Shown here in pieces: positions 1 through 6,634 of a stretch of DNA of 11,197 nucleotides. Position 1 is the first letter of the stretch. Each line of letters opens with the position of its first letter. The stretch is from an uncultured Clostridia bacterium. GTDB taxonomy: Bacteria > Bacillota > Clostridia > TANB77 > CAG-508. A program made the translations under genes and the position numbers. The notes beneath the pieces were generated by a model. It saw only the letters and a program-made list of their open reading frames with translations. It did no database searches and was not told the DNA's origin. Location of the stretch: assembly GCA_934122035.1 (NCBI GenBank), contig CAKOVP010000035.1, positions 1 through 11,197 on the forward strand, in the 5' to 3' direction.

Positions 1-1809
1 TTACCAAAGGATTTCTTGGATAAAATCCTATATGGTACAGGAGATGAAGTAATTGATTTTGAATACACATCTGCTGCTGGAACCAGAAAATATTCTACTC
101 CATTTGAGGGTGTAATTCCAACCCTTGAAAGACGTCACAACGAGACTAAATCTAATGGTATGAGAAGTTTCTACGAGATGTATATGAGTGAATCTCCTTG
201 CCTTGCATGCCATGGAGCACGTTTAAGAAAAGAAAGTTTATCTGTAAAAATTGGAGATTTAAACATAAAAGAACTTACAGATATGTCAATAGATAAAATA
301 AAAGAATATATAAATAACATAGAGCTTACACCAACCCAAGCAATGATTGCAGAACAGATTTTACAAGAGTTAAATAAGCGTTTACTATTTTTAATAGATG
401 TTGGACTTGATTATTTAACACTTTCGAGACCAGCTGGTTCTTTATCTGGTGGTGAGGCACAACGTATTAGACTTGCAACTCAAATTGGTGCAGGACTTAC
501 AGGAGTTCTATATATTCTTGATGAGCCAAGCATTGGACTTCACCAAAGAGATAATGATAAGCTAATTGCTACATTGAAGAAACTAAGAGATTTAGGAAAC
601 TCTGTTATAGTTGTAGAGCATGATGAAGATACGATGTATGCTGCTGATCAGATTATAGATATTGGACCAGGTGCTGGAGTACATGGCGGAAATGTAATGG
701 CACAAGGAACTGCAGAAGAAGTAAAAAATACACCAGGTTCTATAACAGGTGATTATTTGAGTGGAAGAAAACAAATAGTAGTTCCAAAGAAAAGAAGAAA
801 GTCTAATGGAAAATCTATAGAAGTAGTTGGAGCAACAGAACACAATTTAAAAAATATAACAGTAAAATTTCCATTAGGACAATTTATATGTGTAACAGGT
901 GTTTCTGGTTCAGGAAAATCAACACTTGTAAATGAAATTTTATATAAGACGATTGCAAGAGACTTAAATGGTTCTAACGAAAAACCAGGAAAATGCAAGC
1001 AAGTAAAAGGACTCCATAATATAGATAAAATTGTAAACATAGACCAGTCGCCAATAGGAAGAACTCCTCGTTCAAATCCAGCAACATATACTGGTGTGTT
1101 TGATATGATAAGAGATTTATTTGCAGGCACAAACGAAGCAAAAATGAGAGGATATGACAAGGGAAGATTTAGCTTCAATGTTCCAGGTGGAAGATGTGAA
1201 GCTTGCTCTGGAGATGGAGTTTTAAAAATAGAAATGCATTTCTTATCTGATATTTATGTTCCTTGTGAAGTCTGCAAAGGAAAACGTTATAACAAAGAAA
1301 CATTGGAAGTAAAATATAAAGGAAAATCAATATCAGATGTTCTAGATATGACTGTTGAAGAAGCATTAGAATTCTTCGATAAAATACCAAGAATAAAATC
1401 AAAGATTCAAACATTGTATGATGTTGGATTAGGTTACATTAAGCTAGGACAACCTTCAACAACGCTATCTGGTGGCGAGGCTCAACGTGTGAAATTGGCA
1501 ACAGAGCTTTCTAAGAAAGCAACAGGAAAAACCTTGTATATCTTAGATGAACCAACAACAGGCTTGCATATTGCAGATGTTCATAGATTAGTAGATATTT
1601 TACAAAGACTCGTAGATACAGGAAATACAATAATTGTAATAGAACATAATCTAGACTTAATAAAAACTTGCGACCACATAATAGACTTAGGACCAGAAGG
1701 CGGAGATAAAGGTGGACAAGTAATAGCAGTTGGAACACCAGAACATATTGTAAAAAATGAAAATAGTTATACAGGAAAATTCTTAGCTAAATACCTTAAT
1801 AAGATATAA
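1..1809 (+). CDS. uvrA: UvrABC excinuclease subunit A, 5'-truncated by the window edge
   Basis: UvrA is the DNA-damage sensor of nucleotide excision repair. It is a dimeric double-ABC ATPase that loads UvrB at lesions. The reading frame is open from base 1 (L-P-K-D-F-L-D-K), so about 340 N-terminal residues, including the first Walker A, lie outside the window; 602 residues remain. Numbered from base 1, the sequence shows a CxxC half zinc site (C67, C70), the first ABC signature LSGGEAQR (148-155), and Walker B with the Q-R-D segment ([13 protein letters not shown], about 172-184). The second ABC domain has Walker [10 protein letters not shown] (300-308), a four-cysteine zinc module (C399, C402, C422, C425) between the invariant [10 protein letters not shown] and KRYN segments, a second signature LSGGEAQR (489-496), Walker [11 protein letters not shown] (about 514-523) and the H-loop histidine H549. 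No key residue is missing in the visible part. A TTG at base 16 is internal, not a start. A hairpin terminator follows the stop. Confidence 0.97.
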   Translation, partial: LPKDFLDKILYGTGDEVIDFEYTSAAGTRKYSTPFEGVIPTLERRHNETKSNGMRSFYEMYMSESPCLACHGARLRKESLSVKIGDLNIKELTDMSIDKIKEYINNIELTPTQAMIAEQILQELNKRLLFLIDVGLDYLTLSRPAGSLSGGEAQRIRLATQIGAGLTGVLYILDEPSIGLHQRDNDKLIATLKKLRDLGNSVIVVEHDEDTMYAADQIIDIGPGAGVHGGNVMAQGTAEEVKNTPGSITGDYLSGRKQIVVPKKRRKSNGKSIEVVGATEHNLKNITVKFPLGQFICVTGVSGSGKSTLVNEILYKTIARDLNGSNEKPGKCKQVKGLHNIDKIVNIDQSPIGRTPRSNPATYTGVFDMIRDLFAGTNEAKMRGYDKGRFSFNVPGGRCEACSGDGVLKIEMHFLSDIYVPCEVCKGKRYNKETLEVKYKGKSISDVLDMTVEEALEFFDKIPRIKSKIQTLYDVGLGYIKLGQPSTTLSGGEAQRVKLATELSKKATGKTLYILDEPTTGLHIADVHRLVDILQRLVDTGNTIIVIEHNLDLIKTCDHIIDLGPEGGDKGGQVIAVGTPEHIVKNENSYTGKFLAKYLNKI

Positions 1810-1871
1810 TTTGAAGACAAAGAAATATTGTACTAAGAAAAATTTTTAATCAAGAAAACAATAAAAACTCT

Positions 1872-1921
1872 AAAATTTAGAAGGATAGTAACCAAAATAA
1901 AGGTAATCCTTCTAAAATTTT
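1872..1921 (+). terminator. Hairpin terminator after uvrA
   Basis: The arms AGAAGGAT (1879-1886) and ATCCTTCT (1906-1913) pair perfectly. They are flanked by AAAATTT on the left and AAAATTTT on the right, which extend the stem with one bulged base. An inner ACC/GGT pairing (1891-1893 / 1902-1904) closes the loop. The right arm runs into TTTTCTT. The hairpin lies 62 bases after the uvrA stop and just before a consensus promoter, so it probably separates the two units. The T-run is short and interrupted, so termination may be partial. Confidence 0.6.
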
Positions 1922-1949
1922 CTTAAGTAAATCAATAAGATGCTGTATA

Positions 1950-1978
1950 TTGACATATCTAACTAAAATACATATAAT
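1950..1978 (+). promoter_or_regulatory. Perfect sigma-A promoter for the cytidylate-kinase-like gene
   Basis: TTGACA (1950-1955) and TATAAT (1973-1978) are separated by exactly 17 bases, so both boxes match the vegetative consensus at all 12 positions. Transcription is expected to begin near 1985, giving a leader of about 65 bases before the ATG at 2051. The promoter lies after the uvrA terminator and is the only strong promoter seen before murD. Confidence 0.85.
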
Positions 1979-1983
1979 TACTG

Positions 1984-2013
1984 TGTAGATTAGAATAAAG
2001 AAAAATATCTACA
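1984..2013 (+). other. 5'-leader hairpin of the cytidylate-kinase-like transcript
   Basis: TGTAGAT (1984-1990) and ATCTACA (2007-2013) form a perfect 7-bp stem with a 16-base A-rich loop. It falls at the predicted 5' end of the transcript and leaves the SD (AAAGGA, 2033-2038) free. A 5'-terminal stem of this kind could slow mRNA decay. The stem is AT-rich and short, and no riboswitch-like conserved core is visible. Confidence 0.35.
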
Positions 2014-2050
2014 ACGAAATTTTTATCTTTTGAAAGGAACAAAACAAAAA

Positions 2051-2770
2051 ATGAAAAATAATATAACAATAGGAATAGAAGGATTAGTTGGAGCTGGAAA
2101 AACATCAATTTGTAGAGAACTTTTAGACTTAATTCCAAATAGTATAACATTACATGGTGGGAACTTATATAGAGGAATTGTATATGCACTTGCAACATCT
2201 GGAATAGATTTAAAAAATGTAATGCATAATAAAGAGGCAATGCAGCATTTAGACATTAAGCAATTAATGGAAAAATTACAAGTTGAGCTAAAAATAGAAA
2301 ATAGAGAAAGTGTTGTATATATTGCAGGTAAAAAAATAGATGAAGACAGTTTACAATCAGATGAAAATTCTATAGCTGTTTCTACTATTGCTAAAGATGC
2401 AGATAATGCAAAATTTTATGCTTTTGGAAAAATGCTAATAGATATGTATAAAAGTCAATTTAATTTAATAATATCTGGTAGAGATTTAATGAAAATTTAT
2501 CCAGAACTTGACTATCATTTCTTTATAATAGCTGATTTAGATGCAAGAGTTGAAAGAAAAGCAAAACAATATACAGAATATGAAAAAGCAGATGTAGAAA
2601 TAAAACATGTCTCAAAAGAAGAATTAAGAAAGCATATAGAAACTAGAGACAAAATGCAAGAAGAAGCGGGATTTTATAAAAGATATAGTATAACTCAAGA
2701 TATAGATGTAACAGATTGCAAAAATGCAAGAGAATCAGCATTAAAAGTAATGGAAAAAATCGCCCAATAG
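2051..2770 (+). CDS. Divergent cytidylate kinase-like P-loop kinase
   Basis: The 239-residue protein resembles (d)CMP kinase, which moves phosphate from ATP to CMP or dCMP. Visible features are the P-loop GLVGAGKT (11-18), NLYRG followed by a GIDL segment (38-54) like the Cmk YR region, SGRD (142-145) matching the Cmk GRD motif, the core strand DYHFFIIADLDARVERK (154-170), and a LID-like RD segment (199-200) before YKRY. It is divergent. The usual Cmk VSxVAxxPxVR stretch is replaced by VSTIAKDADNAKFYAF (110-125), which lacks the arginine, and the P-loop EGLVGAGKT also recalls deoxynucleoside and thymidylate kinases. It may therefore be a paralogue with altered substrate. I chose the ATG at 2051, which has AAAGGA (2033-2038) 12 bases upstream. 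A TTG at 2030 is in frame but has no SD. The stop codon lies inside the stem of a hairpin. ATA makes up 17 of 25 isoleucine codons, which is typical of this region. Confidence 0.75.
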   Translation: MKNNITIGIEGLVGAGKTSICRELLDLIPNSITLHGGNLYRGIVYALATSGIDLKNVMHNKEAMQHLDIKQLMEKLQVELKIENRESVVYIAGKKIDEDSLQSDENSIAVSTIAKDADNAKFYAFGKMLIDMYKSQFNLIISGRDLMKIYPELDYHFFIIADLDARVERKAKQYTEYEKADVEIKHVSKEELRKHIETRDKMQEEAGFYKRYSITQDIDVTDCKNARESALKVMEKIAQ

Positions 2771-2790
2771 GGACGTCCTTTTTTGGGCGA
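2760..2790 (+). other. Stable hairpin over the stop codon of the kinase-like gene
   Basis: TCGCCCAA (2760-2767) pairs with TTGGGCGA (2783-2790). Inside the loop, AGGG (2769-2772) can pair with CCTT (2777-2780) around ACGT; GGACGTCC (2771-2778) is also a perfect palindrome. The TAG stop (2768-2770) lies within the structure. It is much richer in G and C than the surrounding sequence. No T-run follows the 3' arm, so it is not a standard intrinsic terminator. It could act as an mRNA 3'-end stabiliser, a weak attenuator or a short dispersed palindromic element. Confidence 0.6.
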
Positions 2791-2811
2791 ATGGCTTGGA
2801 AAGAAATTTGA

Positions 2812-2836
2812 GCTTGGTTATGTGCTTTAGCCAAGC
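2812..2836 (+). other. Hairpin just upstream of the murD SD
   Basis: GCTTGGTTA (2812-2820) pairs with TAGCCAAGC (2828-2836) over 9 bp, with one G-U pair and a 7-base loop. A second copy of GCTTGG (2794-2799) could compete for the same CCAAGC arm, so two alternative folds are possible. The murD SD (AAAGGA, 2840-2845) begins 4 bases after the stem and stays single-stranded. No T-run follows. Confidence 0.5.
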
Positions 2837-2858
2837 AAGAAAGGAATAAAATTTTAGT

Positions 2859-4265
2859 ATGGATTTTGTAAATAAGAAATTAGAAGAATTTAATAAGTTC
2901 TTAGATGGAAAAAGAATTGCTATTATTGGAATGGGAGTTAGTAATTTACCTCTATTAGACTATTTTTATGATAAAAATGCCAAAGTAACAGTTTTTAATA
3001 ATAATGTATTATCAGATGAAATTATGGAGAAAATAAATAATTATAGATATGAAGTAGAAGTCGGATCAGATAATTTATCTAGACTTAACGGGTATGATAT
3101 TATATTTAGGTCACCGAGTGCTCTTCCAACACTTCCAGAACTTCACAGAGAAGTTGAGAATGGAGCAGTTCTTACAACAGAAATAGAAATGGTTTTAAAG
3201 CTTGCTCCTTGTAAAGTAATTGGTGTTACAGGAACAGAAGGAAAAACAACAACTACTTCATTAATATATTCAATATGTAAAAAAGCAGGATATAACTGTT
3301 TCTTGGGAGGTAATATCGGAAAACCTATTTTTACAGAAATGAAAAATGTAAAACCTGATGATTTAATAATACTAGAGATGAGCAGCTTCCAGTTAATGGG
3401 CATGAAAGTAAGCCCAGACATTTCTGTAGTAACAAATATGTTCCCAGATCATTTGAATGTTCATAAATCATATGAAGAATATCAAGAAGCAAAGAAATCT
3501 ATATTCTTAAATCAAGATGAAAATGGAATTGTTGTGTTAAACAAAGATAATGATATTGTTAAAAATTTTGAAAAAGACGCAAAGGGTAAAACAATATTTT
3601 TTAGTAGTACACAACAATTAAAAGATGGATATGTATATGATAGAAATGATGGAAAAATTAAACATTGTATAGATGGAAAATGCACAGATATAATGAATAA
3701 AAATGAAATTAAATTAAGAGGAGTACATAATTACGAAAATATTTGTGCTGCCATTGCTGCAACAGAATCATTGGCAGATACAAAAACTCAAGTAGAAGCA
3801 ATAAAAGAATTTACTGGAGTAGAACACAGATTAGAATTTGTACGTGAATTAAATGGGGTAAAATATTATAACGATTCTATTGGAACAAGTCCAGCAAGCA
3901 CGATAGCAGGATTAAATGCTTTTGATGAAAACATTGTACTTTTAGCAGGTGGCTCTGATAAAGGATTAGACTATAAAGAAATAGGTGAAACTATTGCAAA
4001 AAAAGTTGGTACTTTAATTTTATCAGGACCTACTTCTGCAAAAATAGAAGAAGCAACGCTTAATGCTTTAAAAGAACAAAATGAGCCAATGGATAAAATA
4101 GAAATAATCCATTCTAGTGGTATGGAGGAATCTGTACAAATTGCTAATAAAAAAGCAAGAAGCGGAGACATAGTGTTACTATCTCCTGCAAGTGCAAGTT
4201 TTGATGCTTTTAAAAATTTTGTAGAAAGAGGATTGAAATTTAAAGAACTAGTGAATAAGTTATAG
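2859..4265 (+). CDS. murD: UDP-N-acetylmuramoylalanine--D-glutamate ligase (MurD)
   Basis: MurD adds D-glutamate to UDP-MurNAc-L-Ala in the cytoplasm using ATP, the second amino-acid step of peptidoglycan precursor synthesis. The 468 residues match the family's usual length and domain order. There is an N-terminal Rossmann-like domain with IAIIGMGVSN (20-29). The central ATPase domain has the P-loop GVTGTEGKTTT (122-132), GGNIGKP (150-156), EMSSFQL (173-179), TNMFPDHLNVH (192-202), and AKKS (211-214), where the carbamylated lysine is expected. Then come GVHNYENICAA (288-298) and VEHRLE (321-326). The C-terminal domain has NDSIGTSP (338-345), GGSDKGLDY (364-372) and LLSPASASFDAFKNF (440-454). 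Two features are of the clostridial kind: TEGKTT for TNGKTT, and NDSIGTSP for the proteobacterial NDSKATN. The ATG at 2859 is the first possible start after an in-frame TAA at 2847. Its SD, AAAGGA (2840-2845), lies 13 bases upstream, which is rather far. It probably shares the 1950 promoter through read-through. No clear terminator follows it until the hairpin at 4442. Confidence 0.96.
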   Translation: MDFVNKKLEEFNKFLDGKRIAIIGMGVSNLPLLDYFYDKNAKVTVFNNNVLSDEIMEKINNYRYEVEVGSDNLSRLNGYDIIFRSPSALPTLPELHREVENGAVLTTEIEMVLKLAPCKVIGVTGTEGKTTTTSLIYSICKKAGYNCFLGGNIGKPIFTEMKNVKPDDLIILEMSSFQLMGMKVSPDISVVTNMFPDHLNVHKSYEEYQEAKKSIFLNQDENGIVVLNKDNDIVKNFEKDAKGKTIFFSSTQQLKDGYVYDRNDGKIKHCIDGKCTDIMNKNEIKLRGVHNYENICAAIAATESLADTKTQVEAIKEFTGVEHRLEFVRELNGVKYYNDSIGTSPASTIAGLNAFDENIVLLAGGSDKGLDYKEIGETIAKKVGTLILSGPTSAKIEEATLNALKEQNEPMDKIEIIHSSGMEESVQIANKKARSGDIVLLSPASASFDAFKNFVERGLKFKELVNKL

Positions 4266-4441
4266 ATTATAATTTTTATAGCGAATATTAATAACAAACA
4301 ATATAATCAAAAAATACTTTTTAGACTATTCGAAATTAAAAAATTATCACATAGCTATTTAAGTTTATCTTACAAAGTATATTTTTGATATAGAAGATAT
4401 AGAAGCAAAAACATAAAAAATTAATTGTAACAAAATAAGAC

Positions 4442-4478
4442 CTTTCTCATATACTTATAGTGTATGAGGAGGTTTTTT
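4442..4478 (+). promoter_or_regulatory. Terminator-like hairpin that masks the SD of the gene at 4481
   Basis: CTTTCTCATATAC (4442-4454) pairs with GTGTATGAGGAGG (4460-4472) over 13 continuous base pairs, three of them G-U, with a TTATA loop. TTTTTT (4473-4478) follows, so the element has the form of an intrinsic terminator. The 3' arm is also the SD (GAGGAGG, 4466-4472) of the gene starting at 4481. The same sequence could thus end murD transcripts or hide the SD on read-through mRNA. TATACT (4450-4455) could be a -10 box, with TTGTAA (4425-4430) as a weak -35 at a 19-base spacing. Transcripts started there would begin near 4462, lack the 5' arm and have a free SD. Confidence 0.65.
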
Positions 4479-4480
4479 AT

Positions 4481-4897
4481 ATGTATAGTAATTATGATGA
4501 ATATATGAGAGCCATTATTGGAGAGCCAATTCAAAGAATGAATCCTAATTTATATGTAGATAATAATGTTAATAGAGCTATGTATAATCACACACAAAAT
4601 TTTAATTTGCCAGAACCCAATATGGAAACAATAGATTTATATCCAGATATATTTTTAAAACTAAATCCAATTGTTATAAATAGATGTAAAAATATTGGAA
4701 CAACAAAAATAAGTAAGGAAGTTGTATTACAATTAACAGAAGAAATTTATATGAGTTTAGATGAACAAACAAGGAATAATAAGCAACAAAATAATTTTTT
4801 AAGAGATATAATTAGACTTCTAATATTAAATCAGCTATTGCAAAACCGAACACAAGTTCTTAATAGAAATTATCATAACCAATATTTAAAATTCTAA
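4481..4897 (+). CDS. Unrecognised 138-residue protein
   Basis: I do not recognise the family with confidence. The start is fixed by the near-perfect SD GAGGAGG (4466-4472), 8 bases before ATG 4481. A GTG at 4460 in the same frame lies upstream of the SD inside the hairpin and is rejected. The protein has a polar, Asn/Tyr/Met-rich N-terminal part (1-50). A compact segment with LYPDIFLKLNPIVINRC (53-69) and KISKEVVLQLTEEIYMSLDE (76-95) is probably helical and may be the conserved core. An Asn/Gln-rich linker precedes a helix DIIRLLILNQLLQNR (109-123). There is no signal peptide, no membrane span, and a single cysteine (C69). The YPxI...NPxV pattern recalls small hypothetical proteins of Clostridia seen around spore or envelope genes, but this is an impression. 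The base composition matches its neighbours. The gene is expected to be translationally controlled by the hairpin that covers its SD. Confidence 0.75.
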   Translation: MYSNYDEYMRAIIGEPIQRMNPNLYVDNNVNRAMYNHTQNFNLPEPNMETIDLYPDIFLKLNPIVINRCKNIGTTKISKEVVLQLTEEIYMSLDEQTRNNKQQNNFLRDIIRLLILNQLLQNRTQVLNRNYHNQYLKF

Positions 4898-5033
4898 AAA
4901 ATGAATTGCAAACAAAGATTTGTATTATAAAAATGAATACATATGATTTTAACTGCACATAATAATAAAGTAAAATTTGAAAGGCAAAATGAGGCTTTAA
5001 GCTTAAATTTATGCCGAGAAAGGAATGTAAAAA

Positions 5034-5471
5034 ATGAAAGTTAAAGATTGTATGTGCAATAACGTTAATTTTGTAAAGCCAGATACTACAGTGCAAGACT
5101 GTGCAAAAATGATGTGTGAGTGTCATATAGGATGTACTCCTGTTTGTAATGACCAAAAACAATTAGTAGGAATTGTAACAGATAGGGACATTTTATTAAG
5201 AGCAGTTGCTTGCGATAAGGATACTTGTAAGACAAAAGTAAGCGATATAATGACTTCTCACACATATTCTTGTGATTGTAATAGCGATGTTAAAGAAGCG
5301 GAAAAAATAATGGCGGATAAGCAAGTAAGAAGAATCCCAGTTGTAGAAAATAATAAAGTAGTGGGAATATTAACATTAGGAGACTTAGCAGCAAATGAGT
5401 CTGTAGATGAAGCCGATTTATGTGATACTATAGAATGCATTTGCGGTACAAATAATCAAAATGCACAATAA
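5034..5471 (+). CDS. Cysteine-rich tandem CBS-domain protein
   Basis: The 145-residue protein is a stand-alone CBS pair (Bateman module), a fold that usually binds adenine nucleotides and senses energy or ligand state. CBS1 spans about residues 1-57 (VKDCM at the start, LVGIVTDRDILLR at 44-56). CBS2 spans about 66-122 (TKVSDIM, then VRRIPVVENNKVVGILTLGDLA at 98-119). It has 14 cysteines: 6, 8, 23, 28, 30, 34, 38, 60, 65, 80, 82, 130, 135 and 137. These include four CxC pairs (6/8, 28/30, 80/82, 135/137). Several stand where ordinary CBS proteins have T, A or S, for example GCTPV where GSVPV is common. A Cys-rich tail (130-137) follows CBS2. Metal binding or thiol redox sensing is therefore possible but unproven. 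The start at ATG 5034 is supported by AAAGGA (5019-5024), 9 bases upstream. A 12-base palindrome, TTTAAGCTTAAA (4996-5007), lies before the SD. No catalytic domain is fused, so its partner is unknown. Confidence 0.93.
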   Translation: MKVKDCMCNNVNFVKPDTTVQDCAKMMCECHIGCTPVCNDQKQLVGIVTDRDILLRAVACDKDTCKTKVSDIMTSHTYSCDCNSDVKEAEKIMADKQVRRIPVVENNKVVGILTLGDLAANESVDEADLCDTIECICGTNNQNAQ

Positions 5472-5495
5472 TATAGTATAAAATGGCAAAATATT

Positions 5496-5503
5496 CATAC
5501 AAT
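5496..5503 (+). promoter_or_regulatory. Possible sigma-E -10 box upstream of the YtvI-like gene
   Basis: CATACAAT (5496-5503) is a full match to the Bacillus sigma-E -10 consensus CATACANT. A -35-like ATA core lies at 5478-5480, 15 bases upstream, which is slightly short for the usual spacing. The expected start near 5510 would coincide with the SD (5510-5515) and leave a leader of about 17 bases, which counts against it. In AT-rich DNA such a match can arise by chance. Confidence 0.25.
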
Positions 5504-5526
5504 AATTATAAGGAGTAAAATATTAT

Positions 5527-6630
5527 ATGGTTATTGATATGAATTATTGGACAAAGGTATTAAGAAAAATATTAATTTTTATAATAAGTTTATTAGGCAT
5601 ATATTTAAGCTTTAAATTAGCTTGCTTTTATATGCCTTTTTTAGTTGCGTTTGTAATATCATTAATGTTAGAACCAGTAATACGATTTATGATGCGTAAA
5701 TTCAAGTTTAAGAGAAAAACAAGTAGTATAATTGTGCTAGTTATAGTAATAGGCCTAATACTAGGATTAATTATATGGGGAATTGCAACTATTATTTCAG
5801 AGGGATCTAACTTACTAGAAAACTTAGGAACGTATTTTACAAATGCAAGTAATTTGATAAATAAATTTGTAAATAGCCAAACACTCAAAAAGATAAATGT
5901 ACCAGAAAGTGTATCAAATATGATATTAAATTCCAGCAAAGAATTGCTAAGTGCAGTAACTGTATGGATAAATTCTTTTGTAAAATCATTAATAGAAGGT
6001 TTAACGTCTATTCCGAGTATAGGAATATATATTGCTGTAACATTTTTATCTTTGTATTTTATATGCACAGACAAAGTGTATATGATAGACCAGCTAGAAC
6101 ATCATCTACCAGAGATATGGGTAAAGAAACTATACAAACATTTAAAAGAGATAGTAACAGTATTAGGTAAATACTTAAAGGCGGAAGCAACACTTATATC
6201 AATATCTTTTGTAATATCATTAATAGGATTATATATTTTTAAAATTGCAGGATTAAATGTAAAATACCCTCTACTTTATGCATTAGGAATAGGATTTGTA
6301 GATGCACTTCCTATATTTGGTTCTGGTACGATTATGATTCCTTGGGCAATAATATCTGCTTGTAATGGGGATTTAAAACTCGGAATAAGTATATTAGTAC
6401 TTTGGATTATTATGTCTGTAGTAAGACAATTAATAGAGCCTAAAATAGTAGGCAGTCATATTGGAATTCATCCTATTTTTACATTAATTGCAATGTATAC
6501 TGGATTTAAAATTTCTGGAGTTATAGGATTGTTTATAGGACCAATTGCTTTAATTATTTTGAAAAACATATATAGTAATATGCTAGATAAAGGGGTAATG
6601 AAGTCTATATTTTCAAGAGATTATTCATAA
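5527..6630 (+). CDS. ytvI: AI-2E family membrane protein, YtvI-like
   Basis: The 367-residue integral membrane protein belongs to the AI-2E transporter / PerM-like family (PF01594). Apparent hydrophobic spans lie at about 12-30, 32-50, 67-91, 163-181, 221-241, 246-275, 285-299 and 316-345. A soluble loop (about 92-160) follows the third span, as is usual for the family. The signature is VDALPIFGSGTIMIPWA (258-274), then RQLIEPKIVGSHIGIHP (300-316) and GVIGLFIGPI (331-340). This version, with VRQ-EPKIVGS-IG-HP, resembles the sporulation protein YtvI more than the general AI-2E exporters; the symbol is given on that resemblance. The substrate is unknown. The start at ATG 5527 has AAGGAG (5510-5515), 11 bases upstream. 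ATG 5539 is possible but further from the SD. The gene follows the CBS gene by 55 bases and precedes the DUF1980-type gene by 51. A sigma-E-like -10 box lies at 5496. No frameshift or missing segment is seen. Confidence 0.9.
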   Translation: MVIDMNYWTKVLRKILIFIISLLGIYLSFKLACFYMPFLVAFVISLMLEPVIRFMMRKFKFKRKTSSIIVLVIVIGLILGLIIWGIATIISEGSNLLENLGTYFTNASNLINKFVNSQTLKKINVPESVSNMILNSSKELLSAVTVWINSFVKSLIEGLTSIPSIGIYIAVTFLSLYFICTDKVYMIDQLEHHLPEIWVKKLYKHLKEIVTVLGKYLKAEATLISISFVISLIGLYIFKIAGLNVKYPLLYALGIGFVDALPIFGSGTIMIPWAIISACNGDLKLGISILVLWIIMSVVRQLIEPKIVGSHIGIHPIFTLIAMYTGFKISGVIGLFIGPIALIILKNIYSNMLDKGVMKSIFSRDYS

Positions 6631-6634
6631 ACTA

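Noticed and set aside
753..1178. A 141-codon open frame on the - strand inside uvrA
   Set aside because: It lies antisense to highly conserved UvrA coding sequence, has no SD, and its translation is low-complexity and hydrophobic. Other antisense frames in the window are the same kind of shadow.
2030..2050. TTG 2030 as start of the cytidylate-kinase-like protein
   Set aside because: The SD AAAGGA lies downstream of it, and the family's first beta strand starts right after ATG 2051.
1984..2050. Riboswitch in the leader of the kinase-like gene
   Set aside because: There is only one short AT-rich stem and about 65 bases of leader, with no conserved aptamer core and no terminator or anti-terminator pair.
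4387..4404. Two tandem copies of GATATAGAA
   Set aside because: Only two 9-base copies in AT-rich non-coding DNA; likely slippage, with no sign of an iteron or binding array.
4448..4455. CATATACT as a sigma-E -10 box
   Set aside because: It differs from CATACANT at one of the fixed positions, and no ATA -35 core lies 14-18 bases upstream. It is better read as part of the hairpin arm and, at most, a sigma-A -10.
4460..4480. GTG at 4460 as start of the 138-residue protein
   Set aside because: It lies upstream of the near-perfect SD GAGGAGG and in the hairpin; ATG 4481 has ideal spacing.
4996..5007. TTTAAGCTTAAA palindrome before the CBS gene, as an operator
   Set aside because: A 12-base AT-rich palindrome can arise by chance, no clear promoter overlaps it, and no second copy is seen in the window.
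5964..6170. A 68-codon + strand frame inside the YtvI-like gene
   Set aside because: It is fully contained in another frame of a clear membrane-protein gene, has no SD, and its product resembles nothing.
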